NCBI GenBank assembly: GCA_001567085.1
Contig: LMZS01000119.1
Coordinates: forward strand, 1 to 64,000
Reading direction: 5' to 3'
DNA length: 64,000 nt
Origin: Chloroflexi bacterium OLB15
GTDB lineage: Bacteria; Chloroflexota; Anaerolineae; Aggregatilineales; Phototrophicaceae
Below, in pieces: positions 35,755 through 49,287 of the stretch; the first letter of the stretch is position 1; each line of letters starts with the position of its first letter. Made by a program: the position numbers and the translations under genes. A model generated the notes under the pieces. It had not been told where the DNA came from. It made no database searches and saw only the letters and a program-made list of their open reading frames with translations.

Positions 35755-36471
35755 CTAAGAGCGGCGATCCTGCTCCGTTGGCTGATAATGCCCCTCAACC
35801 CACGTATTTCCGTCTGTGCCCACTTCCTGCTTCCAAACCGGCACGATCTGCTTCAGGCGGTCAATGCCATAACGTGCTGCTTCAAAACAACCCTGATCAC
35901 GATGCCCCGATGCACAGGCAATCACGATTGTATTTTCGCCAACCTGCAAGTGGCCGACACGCTGCACCACCGCAACCCCTTGCACCAGCGGCCATTGCGA
36001 GCGAATTTCGGCAATCACCTGGCGCATCTTTTCCAGCGCCATCATTTCATAGGCCTCATAATTCAGCGCGGCAGTCCGCAGAACGCCGCCATCTTTGGCT
36101 GATGTTTCACCGCGCACCATGCCGCTGAACACGCACACCGCGCCTGTATCGGGCGTGGTGATCTGGCGGATTAAATCATCGGTGCTAAACGGCGCATCTG
36201 GAAGCCACACGATTTCGGCATATGGCGCGCCACCGCTGACCGGCGGAAATAATGCCAATTCATCATCAGCATGCAGCAAATCTTCAGGAGAGGCAAACTC
36301 GCGATTCACAGCGATAATGGCGGTCTCTAAATGCGCCTGAAGTGCCGGAAAACGGGCAGCTATTTCGCGGCGGGCATCGGCAACTGTTGACTCTTCCGCG
36401 ACCTCAAGCGCAAATTTGCGCTGCCCGGCCGCATCTTTCAACGTTGCGAACAGCAAAACTGACAGTTTCAT
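35755..36471 (-). CDS. Molybdopterin synthase, MoaD-MoaE fusion
   Basis: Residues 1-81 are a MoaD ubiquitin-like small subunit ([20 protein letters not shown]) ending FPPVSGG at 80-81. Residues about 84-238 are the MoaE large subunit ([59 protein letters not shown]). The complex puts two sulfurs on precursor Z to make molybdopterin. Separate MoaD needs a free C-terminal Gly-Gly for thiocarboxylation; here Gly-Gly is followed directly by APYAEIV, so cleavage after it, as for the fused MoaX of mycobacteria, is expected. The gene overlaps the moaC stop (ATGA). Confidence 0.92.
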   Translation of the reverse strand: MKLSVLLFATLKDAAGQRKFALEVAEESTVADARREIAARFPALQAHLETAIIAVNREFASPEDLLHADDELALFPPVSGGAPYAEIVWLPDAPFSTDDLIRQITTPDTGAVCVFSGMVRGETSAKDGGVLRTAALNYEAYEMMALEKMRQVIAEIRSQWPLVQGVAVVQRVGHLQVGENTIVIACASGHRDQGCFEAARYGIDRLKQIVPVWKQEVGTDGNTWVEGHYQPTEQDRRS

Positions 36472-36962
36472 CTTAACCGATCACCTGCAACATAATCACC
36501 GTGTACGCCGCCATGCTTTTCCAGCAAGCGTATATCGCTAATCCGCATTCCGCGATCTACAGCCTTCGCCATGTCATAGATCGTGAGCGCGGCAACGCTT
36601 ACCGCCGTTAATGCTTCCATTTCCACGCCGGTTTTACCAGTGGTGCGGGCGCTGGCTTCGATAGCAATTGCGCTTTCGGCTTCGCTGAAGTTAAATTCAA
36701 TGTCAATATGGGTCAGCGGAATCGGGTGGCAAAGGGGGATCAATTCTGACGTTCGCTTTGCCGCCATTATGCCAGCAATTCTCGCGGTCGTCAGCGCATC
36801 GCCTTTTTTCAACCCATTTTCGCGAATCAGGCGCAGTGTTTCCGGCTGCATCATAATTTTGCCAGCGGCAACGGCGAGGCGCGTAGAATCGGGCTTATCG
36901 CCTACATCCACCATTCGCGCTGTGCCTTGCGCATCTACATGTGTAAGTTTGTCTTCTGCCAT
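36468..36962 (-). CDS. moaC: Cyclic pyranopterin monophosphate synthase
   Basis: This 164-residue enzyme makes cyclic pyranopterin monophosphate in molybdenum-cofactor synthesis. Hallmarks are [57 protein letters not shown] and [20 protein letters not shown] ending EKHGG. Its stop overlaps the start of the MoaD-MoaE gene, so the two are coupled. moaA is not in the window; moeA is at 54118. Confidence 0.97.
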   Translation of the reverse strand: MAEDKLTHVDAQGTARMVDVGDKPDSTRLAVAAGKIMMQPETLRLIRENGLKKGDALTTARIAGIMAAKRTSELIPLCHPIPLTHIDIEFNFSEAESAIAIEASARTTGKTGVEMEALTAVSVAALTIYDMAKAVDRGMRISDIRLLEKHGGVHGDYVAGDRLR

Positions 36963-37097
36963 AAACCCTCCGGCTAGAGTCTATTATAGCTGAGCCATAA
37001 CGCAATGCCGTCTTGAACACAGGTTGTCGTAACGTGTATACTTTCCCCTTATAAACCGTTCGACTGCCCCACTATTTTCCCATTTGGAGAACCACTT

Positions 37098-38008
37098 TTG
37101 AGTATTTTCCGCTCCGGTATGAGCAAAACACGCCAGTCTTTTTTCGGTCGCATTTCGCAAATGCTGACCGGCAGCGCAGAAATTGACGATGATACCTGGG
37201 ACGATATTGAAGCGCTGCTGATTCAGGCGGATATGGGCGTAGACACCACCCGCGCTGTATTGGAAGACCTGCAAAACCGCGTGCGCAAGCAGGGTATTCG
37301 CCGCGCTGAAGATGTGCAACCGCTGCTCAAGCAATCACTTCGCGCGCTGCTCAAAGACCCGCCAGTGCTGAACATCAGCGGACGCCCCCTTTCTATTATG
37401 CTGATCGTTGGCGTGAACGGCTCTGGCAAAACTACATCTATCGGCAAACTGGCCTACCGCCTGAATAATATCAACCAGCGTAAAGTGATGTTAGCCGCTG
37501 GCGACACCTTCCGCGCCGCAGCTATTGAACAATTGCAAATGTGGGGGGAGCGTGTGGGCGTGCCGGTTGTCGCCAACAAACCGGGCAGCGATCCGGCTGC
37601 GGTTGTATTTGACGCCACCGCTGCCGCCACGCGCGCGGGCGGGACGTGCTGATTGTAGATACGGCAGGGCGACTACACACCAATCACAACCTGATGGAAG
37701 AACTCGCTAAAATCAGAGAAGTTTCTAAAAAAGTTATCCCGGATGCGCCGCACGAAGTGCTGCTGGTGCTGGATGGCACCACCGGCCAGAACGCGCTGCA
37801 ACAGGCGCAGAAATTCCGCGAAATGGTGGATGTGACTGGCGTGATCGTGACTAAACTGGACAGTACAGCTAAAGGTGGCATGATCTTCGCCATCAATCAC
37901 GATCTCGGGCTACCCATTCATTATGTTGGATTGGGCGAGAAGATGACCGATCTGGTCTTCTTCAACCCTGACTACTTCGTTGAGAGTCTTTTCGACGAAG
38001 AGGGATAA
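37098..38008 (+). CDS. ftsY: Signal recognition particle receptor FtsY, frameshifted
   Basis: A TTG at 37098 with GGAG upstream starts a frame ending at 37652; a second frame from 37646 completes the protein. Adding one G to GGG at 37641-37643 joins them as ATRAGGDVLIVDTAGRL, giving 303 residues. The N-terminal helices are followed by the GTPase NG domain: P-loop VGVNGSGKTTSIGKLA, AAGDTFRAAAIEQL, DTAGRLHTN, TKLDSTAKGGMIFAI, GLGEKMTDLVFF. The acidic A domain of E. coli FtsY is missing, as in many FtsY. It docks signal recognition particle complexes at the membrane and lies just upstream of prfB. Confidence 0.94.
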
Positions 38009-38022
38009 GAGAAAGCTGAAGC

Positions 38023-39147
38023 ATGGAAAACATAACCGCCCTGTTGGAAGCAATGCAGGCGCAAATTCATGAATTGATTGAGCGGGTAGACCTTGATAGC
38101 AAGGCGCGCCGCGCTGCTGATCTGGAAATTGAGGCATCGGCGCCCGATTTCTGGTCAAACCCTGAGCTGGCACAACGGGTGATGCAGGAAATTTCACGTC
38201 TTAAGGGCGAAATTGAGCATTGGAACACCATCCGCGCACGAATTAACGACACGCTAGAGCTGGCACAGCTTGAAGATGCCACCCTGCACGAAGATTTAGC
38301 CAACGAAACCCGCCAACTTCAGGATGCGGTGGAGGGTTTATCGCTACAGACCCTGTTAAATGGGCAATATGACGATCAAAACGCCATTTTTGCCATTCAC
38401 GCCGGCGCTGGCGGCACCGACTCGCAAGATTGGGCGCTGATGTTAGAGCGCATGTATTTACGCTGGTTTGAAAATAACGGCTACAAGGTCGAGATTTTAG
38501 ATCGCAGCGAAGGCGAGGAAGCCGGTCTGAAAAGCGTGACGATGAGCATTAAGGGCGATTACGCATACGGCTACCTACAAAGCGAGCAAGGCGTTCACCG
38601 GCTGGTGCGCATCAGCCCGTTTGACGCGGCGAAGCGCCGGCACACCTCATTCAGCAAGGTCGAATTATGGCCGGATATTGAGGGCGATATAGAGATCGAG
38701 ATCAGCGAAAAAGACCTGAAAATTGAGACTTACCGCTCCAGCGGCGCGGGTGGCCAGAACGTTCAGAAAAATGACACGGCCGTGCGCTTGACGCACATTC
38801 CTACAGGGATTGTGGTAAGCTGTCAAAATCAGCGCAGCCAAACGCAGAATCGAGAGCGCGCGATGCAAATTTTGAAAGCGCGGCTGTTCGAGATTGAACG
38901 CAAGAAACGAGATCAGCAGATCGCCGCATTGAAAGGCGACATCGTGAGCGCAGAATGGGGTAACCAGATACGTTCTTATGTGCTGCACCCGTACCGTATC
39001 GTCAAAGATCATCGTACAGGGTTTGAAGATGCGAATACTGATGCGGTGCTAGATGGCCGCCTAAGTGGATTTATGGAAGCCTATTTACGGGCAAAAGTGA
39101 ACCAAACGCTTGCTCAGCCAGACGCCGCGCTCGATCTGGAGGCATGA
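38023..39147 (+). CDS. prfB: Peptide chain release factor 2
   Basis: The 374-residue protein is a full-length class I release factor. The peptidyl-tRNA hydrolysis motif GGQ is at residues 243-245 (SSGAGGQNVQKN) and the RF2 stop-codon-recognition tripeptide SPF is in RLVRISPFDAAKRRHTSFS. The N-terminal domain 1 (DFWSNPELAQRVMQEISRLK) is typical. It terminates at UAA and UGA. Many prfB genes contain an in-frame UGA near codon 26 that requires a programmed +1 frameshift; here the frame is continuous from the ATG, so that autoregulation is absent. Confidence 0.96.
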   Translation: MENITALLEAMQAQIHELIERVDLDSKARRAADLEIEASAPDFWSNPELAQRVMQEISRLKGEIEHWNTIRARINDTLELAQLEDATLHEDLANETRQLQDAVEGLSLQTLLNGQYDDQNAIFAIHAGAGGTDSQDWALMLERMYLRWFENNGYKVEILDRSEGEEAGLKSVTMSIKGDYAYGYLQSEQGVHRLVRISPFDAAKRRHTSFSKVELWPDIEGDIEIEISEKDLKIETYRSSGAGGQNVQKNDTAVRLTHIPTGIVVSCQNQRSQTQNRERAMQILKARLFEIERKKRDQQIAALKGDIVSAEWGNQIRSYVLHPYRIVKDHRTGFEDANTDAVLDGRLSGFMEAYLRAKVNQTLAQPDAALDLEA

Positions 39148-39156
39148 GGCGACCCG

Positions 39157-41295
39157 ATGCCATCACTCAACTTCGCCATCGAAGTCGCCGCCTTGCCGGG
39201 TGGAGAATCAATCTCCGCCTATCGCCTCAAGGTTGCGTCTCCTGTTGGCGAAGTTTCGGTTGATGTAGCCGCGCCGCTAAACAAACAGGAAGTAGATGCC
39301 TACTTTCAAGCCTTCAACGAGGTTCGCCCCACCGCCCGCGCAGCACAAGCCAACGCCGCCCGCGAACTAGGCGACAGGCTGTTTAACTTTCTCATTCAAT
39401 CTCATTCCGATATTCAATCAGCCTATATTGCCAGTCTGGAACGCGCGGGAAGCGATGGGTTGCGTATTCGTTTATCAGTAGATAAAGCGGGAATCATCGC
39501 CCCACTGCCATGGGAAACGATCCGCGACCCGAATCGCGATTTTCTGGCGTTATCGCGTTCCTCGCCTATTGTTCGCTATTCGACGCTGGTTTCGCTGCGA
39601 CGCCTGCCAGCACTGGCGGTCACACCGCGAATTCTGGTGGTCATCTCGTCGCCCGAAGGCTTCCCCAAGCTGGACGTTGAAGATGAGTGGCAGCGAATAC
39701 TACGCGCAACAGAAGGCCTGCGCCGCGAAAACCGGGTGGCCGTTGAACGGCTGGAACAACCCTCGCTGCTCGCTCTGCAACGCAAATTGCGTACCGCTGA
39801 TTATCACATCATCCACTATATCGGGCACAGCGACTATGACGCACAGCGCGGGCGCGGGCTGCTGGTTTTTGAGGATGAAAGCGGAAGTCATCAACCGCAA
39901 ATCGTGACGGGCGAGGCATTAGGCCGCGAAATTGGCGAAGAAAGCACGGTGCGGCTGGTGGTCATGAATTCCTGCCACAGCGCCCGGCAGCCTGATCAGG
40001 ATGCGCTGGCGGGCATCGCCAGTGGGTTGGTCGCTCGCGGCATCAGCGCAGTCGTTGCCATGCAGTTTGTGATCTCTGATGCTTCCGCGCAGTTATTCGC
40101 TGAAGAGTTTTACCGCGCACTGGCCGACGAACTACAGATCGATCTGGCGATGAGCGAAGCGCGGCGAGCGCTGGCTAATAATACTGCTGGCGCTGAATGG
40201 GCGACGCCTGTGCTTTACATGCGCTCGGAAGATGGCGCGCTGTTTGCCCGCGCTAAGCCGGGCGAAGCGGCCGCCCCGCCACCTGAAGCAACTGCTGAAA
40301 AAGCGAAAAGCCGCGTGTGGCTGATCGGCGGGAGCTTACTTGCGCTCTTAACGGGTATTCTGCTCATCGCGGCGCTGGCATCAGGATTATTCCCGCGCAT
40401 CGAGCCGACGCCAACCGCGGTGCCGCCCAGCGCAACAGCATCTGGCACCACGGAAGTGCCAGCGCTGCCCGATTTGCAGATCGGCACTGTACGCATCTCC
40501 CCCCGCGATCCAGCTCCGGGTGAAACCTTCCGCGTCAGTGTAACCATCACCAACGCGGGAAATGCAAATTCAGGCACATTCAACTACGGTTGGAATGCGA
40601 GCTTGTCGAACCCTGTTCTGCTCAATTCGTTCACCGATGAAGTCGAAAATATTCCTCCCGGCGCTTCCAAAAATATCACTTTCCCGTTCAGTTATGGCTG
40701 GTGGGGAACTTATACCACACAGGTATTTGTCGATCTTGACGGCGAGGTTCGAGAAAGCGACGAGCGCAATAATGTGCGCCCATTCGATATCACGCTGCAA
40801 AACCTGCCCTTTGACATTGATTTCACGCTGCTGCCAGACAATTCGTTCGTTGAGCCACCAGTACCCGTGACCCGCGAAACCTATACCCTCTGGAATTTTG
40901 AGGTTGCGCCTAACACAGATGACCTACCGGAGTGCGCTGATACTTCGCTACAGCTAGCCGATGCTAATGGCGAAGTCGTTCTAGAGCCAATCGCGGCGGG
41001 CGTGTGCGCGTCTGTCCCGCTCAGCGTGCGAATCTTGCGCGCACCTGTGGCGGGTGTTGATATTGAGCTTCTAGTAGAGACGAGTGGCACAGCGACGATT
41101 CAATATTTTGCCGATATTGCAGGCACAACCCTGATAAGCGAACAACGCGATGTTCCAGTTCAAGCAGGCGAACTGGCAGCATTCACATTCAATGAAAATG
41201 TGCCGCAAGCCATCGCGCGGGTTGACATTCAGGTATCTTCAGGACGGGTACGCCTCAACCGCATGATCCTCTACCCGCCAAATGCGAGCAACTAG
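39157..41295 (+). CDS. Membrane-anchored CHAT-domain (caspase-like) protease with CARDB domain
   Basis: Residues about 75-360 form a CHAT domain, a caspase-like cysteine protease fold, with predicted catalytic H224 (IHYIGHSDYD) and C273 (VVMNSCHSARQ) and a C-terminal EARRALANNTAGAEWATPVL typical of the family. A single transmembrane helix lies at 388-410. After a Pro/Thr linker, residues about 444-536 form a CARDB-like adhesion domain (PDLQIGTVRISPRDPAPGET, then VDLDGEVRESDERNN). The last ~170 residues are beta-rich with a cysteine pair. The protease is therefore cytoplasmic and the sensor outside. A GAGG site precedes the ATG. Substrates are unknown; proteolytic signalling on envelope cues is inference. 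It is next to prfB and rpoC without an obvious functional link. Confidence 0.85.
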   Translation: MPSLNFAIEVAALPGGESISAYRLKVASPVGEVSVDVAAPLNKQEVDAYFQAFNEVRPTARAAQANAARELGDRLFNFLIQSHSDIQSAYIASLERAGSDGLRIRLSVDKAGIIAPLPWETIRDPNRDFLALSRSSPIVRYSTLVSLRRLPALAVTPRILVVISSPEGFPKLDVEDEWQRILRATEGLRRENRVAVERLEQPSLLALQRKLRTADYHIIHYIGHSDYDAQRGRGLLVFEDESGSHQPQIVTGEALGREIGEESTVRLVVMNSCHSARQPDQDALAGIASGLVARGISAVVAMQFVISDASAQLFAEEFYRALADELQIDLAMSEARRALANNTAGAEWATPVLYMRSEDGALFARAKPGEAAAPPPEATAEKAKSRVWLIGGSLLALLTGILLIAALASGLFPRIEPTPTAVPPSATASGTTEVPALPDLQIGTVRISPRDPAPGETFRVSVTITNAGNANSGTFNYGWNASLSNPVLLNSFTDEVENIPPGASKNITFPFSYGWWGTYTTQVFVDLDGEVRESDERNNVRPFDITLQNLPFDIDFTLLPDNSFVEPPVPVTRETYTLWNFEVAPNTDDLPECADTSLQLADANGEVVLEPIAAGVCASVPLSVRILRAPVAGVDIELLVETSGTATIQYFADIAGTTLISEQRDVPVQAGELAAFTFNENVPQAIARVDIQVSSGRVRLNRMILYPPNASN

Positions 41296-41352
41296 CTGTC
41301 GAAAAAATCCGGGATTTCCCCCGATTCTTACCTTTCGGGCGCTTCTGCGATC

Positions 41353-41381
41353 TTGACTTTCCCCCTACAGACCCATATAAT
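41353..41381 (+). promoter_or_regulatory. Strong sigma-70 promoter of rpoC
   Basis: TTGACT and a consensus TATAAT are separated by 17 bases. Transcription would start near 41388, leaving a ~190-base leader before rpoC. Confidence 0.75.
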
Positions 41382-41424
41382 TCTGCTTACCAATGATCAC
41401 TTCTGCGCTCCCTCCCTGTGAACG

Positions 41425-41460
41425 CAGCGCTGGAATCGAGATTCCATGCGCTGTTTTGTC
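41425..41460 (+). promoter_or_regulatory. Terminator-like hairpin in the rpoC leader (possible attenuator)
   Basis: CAGCGC-TGGAAT and ATTCCA-T-GCGCTG pair around CGAG with one bulged T, giving a 12-bp stem, and are followed by TTTTGTCGTTT. It lies about 40 bases into the transcript, well before the gene. A second small hairpin (GCGGA/TCCGC, 41504-41517) lies downstream. Attenuation of rpoC is inference. Confidence 0.5.
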
Positions 41461-41579
41461 GTTTATTGCCGGAGTGAGGCTGAAGACTTTCGCTCAACTG
41501 TCTGCGGATAAATCCGCGATTTCCACCGAATCATAATCAACATCTCGTTACTTGTATTTAGCGCAGAGGAGGTACCGCC

Positions 41580-46154
<4,575 letters not shown>

Positions 46155-46161
46155 TCATACT

Positions 46162-46191
46162 AAAGGCGATCCGGTTGGGTCGCCTTTTTTT
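46162..46191 (+). terminator. Intrinsic terminator of rpoC
   Basis: AAAGGCGA and TCGCCTTT form an 8-bp stem around TCCGGTTGGG, followed by a T run. Confidence 0.85.
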
Positions 46192-46288
46192 ATTCCCTGC
46201 TAAAGGCGCAAAAATATAAAGCAGCTATACTTTTTATGCATAGGTAAGCTCTGCTAGCTACCCTGCTTAAACATAGAAAGGTATCGCC

Positions 46289-47431
46289 TTGTTACAAATA
46301 CTACGTCGCAAATTCGCCGTGATTGCAGGGATAGCCTTCATCGCCCTTTTAGGCGCAAACGCTTTTCGCATACTTGGGCAGGATGCCCCAACCGTCAATT
46401 TACAGTCTGAACTCAATATCGGTTTAAATTGCCCGGTAAGCTCAACATTAAACGCTGATCAAACCCAATTGTGGATATTGCTCGATAATTGCTATGGGGA
46501 AGATTACACCGTTCTGATCTACGATCTGACCAGCAGCACGTTGATCACAATACGCGACGATAATTTCGCCCCGTTTTTTGAATCGCTCACCGTTGATCAA
46601 TGGGTAAGCAGCTTTGTGTCGCCATTTACCTATACATCCGACGAGATGCTTGAGGTCATTTATACCGATGACACTCAAGACTATGATACAGGCCGCGCGC
46701 GCGCCCCGATAAGCGGCGATATACCGGCAGAGCCATCTACGATCCTACTCAACCGCGAAACGCTCGAAAATCTGATCCCCGGCTATGCTGGTTATCCAGA
46801 GACAACCGTATATAACGCCGATCATACGCTGGCAGCCGTTAGCGATCTCACCAGCATTCACGTCATTGATTTGCTCACTGGCAGCGAATTATTTGCGATG
46901 AATACCCCGGAAGGCTCAGAGCAATATTTTCCGGTGTTCTCGCCCGATAGCCAGTCGCTGTTTATTCCCCGTCTGATAAACTTTAACGACGCTACCGACA
47001 ATTCCGCCTCGCTCAGCATTTACAGCCTGCCCGATGGCGCCATAACCGCGACCTATGAAGTCCCCACCGCCTTCTTCTGGCCAAGCCCGGATAACCGCCT
47101 CATCGCTGGCATGATACCTGATCCTAACGGCGATGATTCGAATGACCAGCTTTTAATCATCATGGATTTAAGCACAGGCAGCGTAAGCCAACCACAACCG
47201 ATCAACGAGCCTGCCCACACCGTCAGCCAATGCGTCAATGATGGCCACAGCATCGCCGATTTAAATCACTCTATTGAGGGAGATTTGCCGATCACCAGCC
47301 TGATCTGGCTGCCGGACAGTTCAGGCTTTTATACTACGAATAGTTATGGCGGAGAGGCGTTAGGGGGTGGGCGTCTTTGCATCCTCAACTACAGCCGCCT
47401 GCGCTTATATTCAGTTCTGGCTTCTAACTGA
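46289..47431 (+). CDS. Secreted protein with beta-propeller-like repeats, 380 aa
   Basis: A TTG at 46289 with AAAGGT upstream opens the frame. The N terminus (RRKFAVIAGIAFIALLGANA) is a signal peptide or anchor. The body has repeating four-strand patterns of the WD40/PD40 kind, such as YNADHTLAAVSDLTSIHVID, FPVFSPDSQSLFIPRL and WPSPDNRLIAGMIPDPN, each a blade-like 'SPD..L....' unit. Cysteines near the ends may pair. The family is not identified. It is monocistronic between two terminators; a weak -10 (TATACT, 46226) lies upstream. A surface binding or scaffold role is inference. Confidence 0.75.
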   Translation: MLQILRRKFAVIAGIAFIALLGANAFRILGQDAPTVNLQSELNIGLNCPVSSTLNADQTQLWILLDNCYGEDYTVLIYDLTSSTLITIRDDNFAPFFESLTVDQWVSSFVSPFTYTSDEMLEVIYTDDTQDYDTGRARAPISGDIPAEPSTILLNRETLENLIPGYAGYPETTVYNADHTLAAVSDLTSIHVIDLLTGSELFAMNTPEGSEQYFPVFSPDSQSLFIPRLINFNDATDNSASLSIYSLPDGAITATYEVPTAFFWPSPDNRLIAGMIPDPNGDDSNDQLLIIMDLSTGSVSQPQPINEPAHTVSQCVNDGHSIADLNHSIEGDLPITSLIWLPDSSGFYTTNSYGGEALGGGRLCILNYSRLRLYSVLASN

Positions 47432-47445
47432 TCGGCTGAGGATAA

Positions 47446-47480
47446 AAAAAGCGCCCTCATATTTTCAGGGCGCTTTTTAT
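47446..47480. terminator. Bidirectional intrinsic terminator
   Basis: AAAAAGCGCCCT and AGGGCGCTTTTT form a 12-bp stem around a nine-base loop, between convergent genes. Confidence 0.9.
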
Positions 47481-47493
47481 GCTGACGCTTAGA

Positions 47494-49122
47494 TTACTGC
47501 ATCGGCGCGGGTATCACCCCGCAGTAATCAGATAGTGAAACTTCCGGGCGCACCGCATCATACAGCATCCAATAGACGGGGCGTTCGGTGCGATTTGTGC
47601 TGTTCAAATCCAGCACACAGCCATCACCGGGAATAAGCATGCTATAGGCCGCGCGTTCATCGCTGTTTTGCACCATGCCCGCCAGCGTAGCGAAATTCAA
47701 ATTCCAGAGGATCGTGATGCCAATATCCGGGCTCGTTTGGGCAATTTGCAGCGCGCGAATAGTATTAACGCCCTGCTCCAGCCGATCTGTATACAAAATC
47801 CAGTCGTCGCTAACGGGCGGCGCGGTTGGGTAGCCATCCCAACTGGCATAGCCAAACTCGGTGATCCACATTTGACGGCTGTCATTATACTCACGCATGA
47901 TCTGGCGATAGGTATCCAGCGTGTCAGCGAAGAAGAAGTGCGGGTTATCATCCCACCCCTGCCCTTCCACGTTATCGCAGCAGTGCGCGTCTGGTGGGTT
48001 GCCCCACGGATAGGGATGAACGCCCAGAACGACATCCGGATAATTCATCAGCCCTGCCCCATACATTTGGCGCAGGAAATCGCCATCATCAATCGAATAC
48101 TGGCTGGTGGTCGTTGGCGCTAACCCGGCAGTCAGCACAGGGATCGTGGGTGAGTAAGCCCGTACCGCTTGATAAGCTGGCGCGAATAACTGCATATAAC
48201 CCGCGCCGCTAAACGGCAGCGTTCCCTGCCATTCGCGCAGCAGGTTCGGCTCATTCCAGATTTCGACGGCATCAATATAGTCGCCAATGACGGGGCGATA
48301 TAAATCTGCGTTGATTTCCTGAAATACCAGCGTGATAAAATTCGCTAAATCCTGCGGGTTATCTGGTGGGCCGTCTTCATTTTGCACCGAACGCGCCCAC
48401 AACGGCGCTTTGACCACGCTGATCATCACGCTTAAGCCGCGATTCGCCGCATCTTCTAAATACTGCTCTACGCGCAGGAAAAATTCGTCATTCTTCTGAT
48501 TTGGCCCGTCAGGCTGCATATCGCGCCACGAAAGCTGCACTTTCACCCACTTGATGCCCAACCGTTCGATATCACCCATCGCCGCCTGCCAATCTTGCAG
48601 GGAAAGGTTGATATCCAGTTGAACGCCAATGCGGCTGCCATCCAGATCGGGCAAATATGGGCGTAAAGGCAAGTCTGGCACCGTTGGCGTGATGGTTGGC
48701 TCGCCAGAAATTGGCGAGGTAGTTGGCGCGGCCACCGGAAAAGTGGGCGGCGGAGATACTTCGCCGGAAACAACCGGGCCTTGCCATGTCGCCCCGGCAG
48801 TCAGCGATGCGCTGTCCGTAGGAGCAGTGGTTGCTGTTGGCGGCGCAGGCGTTAGAGTTAGCGTCGGCACGACAGCTACGGCAGGTTCCGTGTTTGTTGG
48901 GGCTACCGTATTGGTTGGAATAGGCGGCGGGGTTGCAGTTGCGGCAACCGTTGGCGGAATTTCCGTCGGCACAACCACCGCCTGTGTTGCCGGAATCGCA
49001 GTTGCCGTTTCTGTTGGCGTCGCTGTCCAGTAAACAGGCACCGGTGTTTGCGGCGCGCATGCGCTGGAAAGCCCAAGGAAAAGCAGGCCAAGCAAGCGTA
49101 AAAGTTGAGAGATTATATCCAT
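47494..49122 (-). CDS. Secreted glycoside hydrolase-like protein (clan GH-A fold) with Thr/Pro linker
   Basis: The N terminus (LLRLLGLLFLGLSSACAPQ) resembles a lipoprotein signal with Cys22, though the lipobox is imperfect. About 120 residues of Pro/Thr/Ala linker follow (for example PPPIPTNTVAPTNTEP). Residues about 160-520 form a TIM-barrel of the clan GH-A kind, with the acid/base glutamate in AVEIWNEPNLLREW and the likely nucleophile in MWITEFGYASWDGY; IRLSW-type WVKVQLSWRDMQP and VLGVHPYPWG also fit. Families GH39 or GH5-like are closest by motif. Substrate is unknown. It would act on polysaccharide outside the cell, attached to the membrane. Confidence 0.8.
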   Translation of the reverse strand: MDIISQLLRLLGLLFLGLSSACAPQTPVPVYWTATPTETATAIPATQAVVVPTEIPPTVAATATPPPIPTNTVAPTNTEPAVAVVPTLTLTPAPPTATTAPTDSASLTAGATWQGPVVSGEVSPPPTFPVAAPTTSPISGEPTITPTVPDLPLRPYLPDLDGSRIGVQLDINLSLQDWQAAMGDIERLGIKWVKVQLSWRDMQPDGPNQKNDEFFLRVEQYLEDAANRGLSVMISVVKAPLWARSVQNEDGPPDNPQDLANFITLVFQEINADLYRPVIGDYIDAVEIWNEPNLLREWQGTLPFSGAGYMQLFAPAYQAVRAYSPTIPVLTAGLAPTTTSQYSIDDGDFLRQMYGAGLMNYPDVVLGVHPYPWGNPPDAHCCDNVEGQGWDDNPHFFFADTLDTYRQIMREYNDSRQMWITEFGYASWDGYPTAPPVSDDWILYTDRLEQGVNTIRALQIAQTSPDIGITILWNLNFATLAGMVQNSDERAAYSMLIPGDGCVLDLNSTNRTERPVYWMLYDAVRPEVSLSDYCGVIPAPMQ

Positions 49123-49201
49123 GCGGGGTATCGTATCATAAGAGAAAGAATACTCTCAAGAGAAAATACCCTACGCTTTACCAATACAAGTAAACATTTC
49201 A

Positions 49202-49210
49202 TGCTATAAT
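49202..49210 (+). promoter_or_regulatory. Extended -10 promoter of the topoisomerase gene
   Basis: TGCTATAAT is a perfect extended -10 (TGn plus TATAAT), giving a start near 49217 and a ~70-base leader. Confidence 0.55.
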
Positions 49211-49287
49211 TAGAACGCATGTTCAGTTGACAATACTGCTCATTCCCTTAGAATGATTGGGCAACAGCCGCTGGAGCAGCTACAACA

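Noticed and set aside
38023-38120. Programmed +1 frameshift in prfB
   Set aside because: The frame is continuous from a good ATG through the normal N-terminal domain; no in-frame TGA is present.
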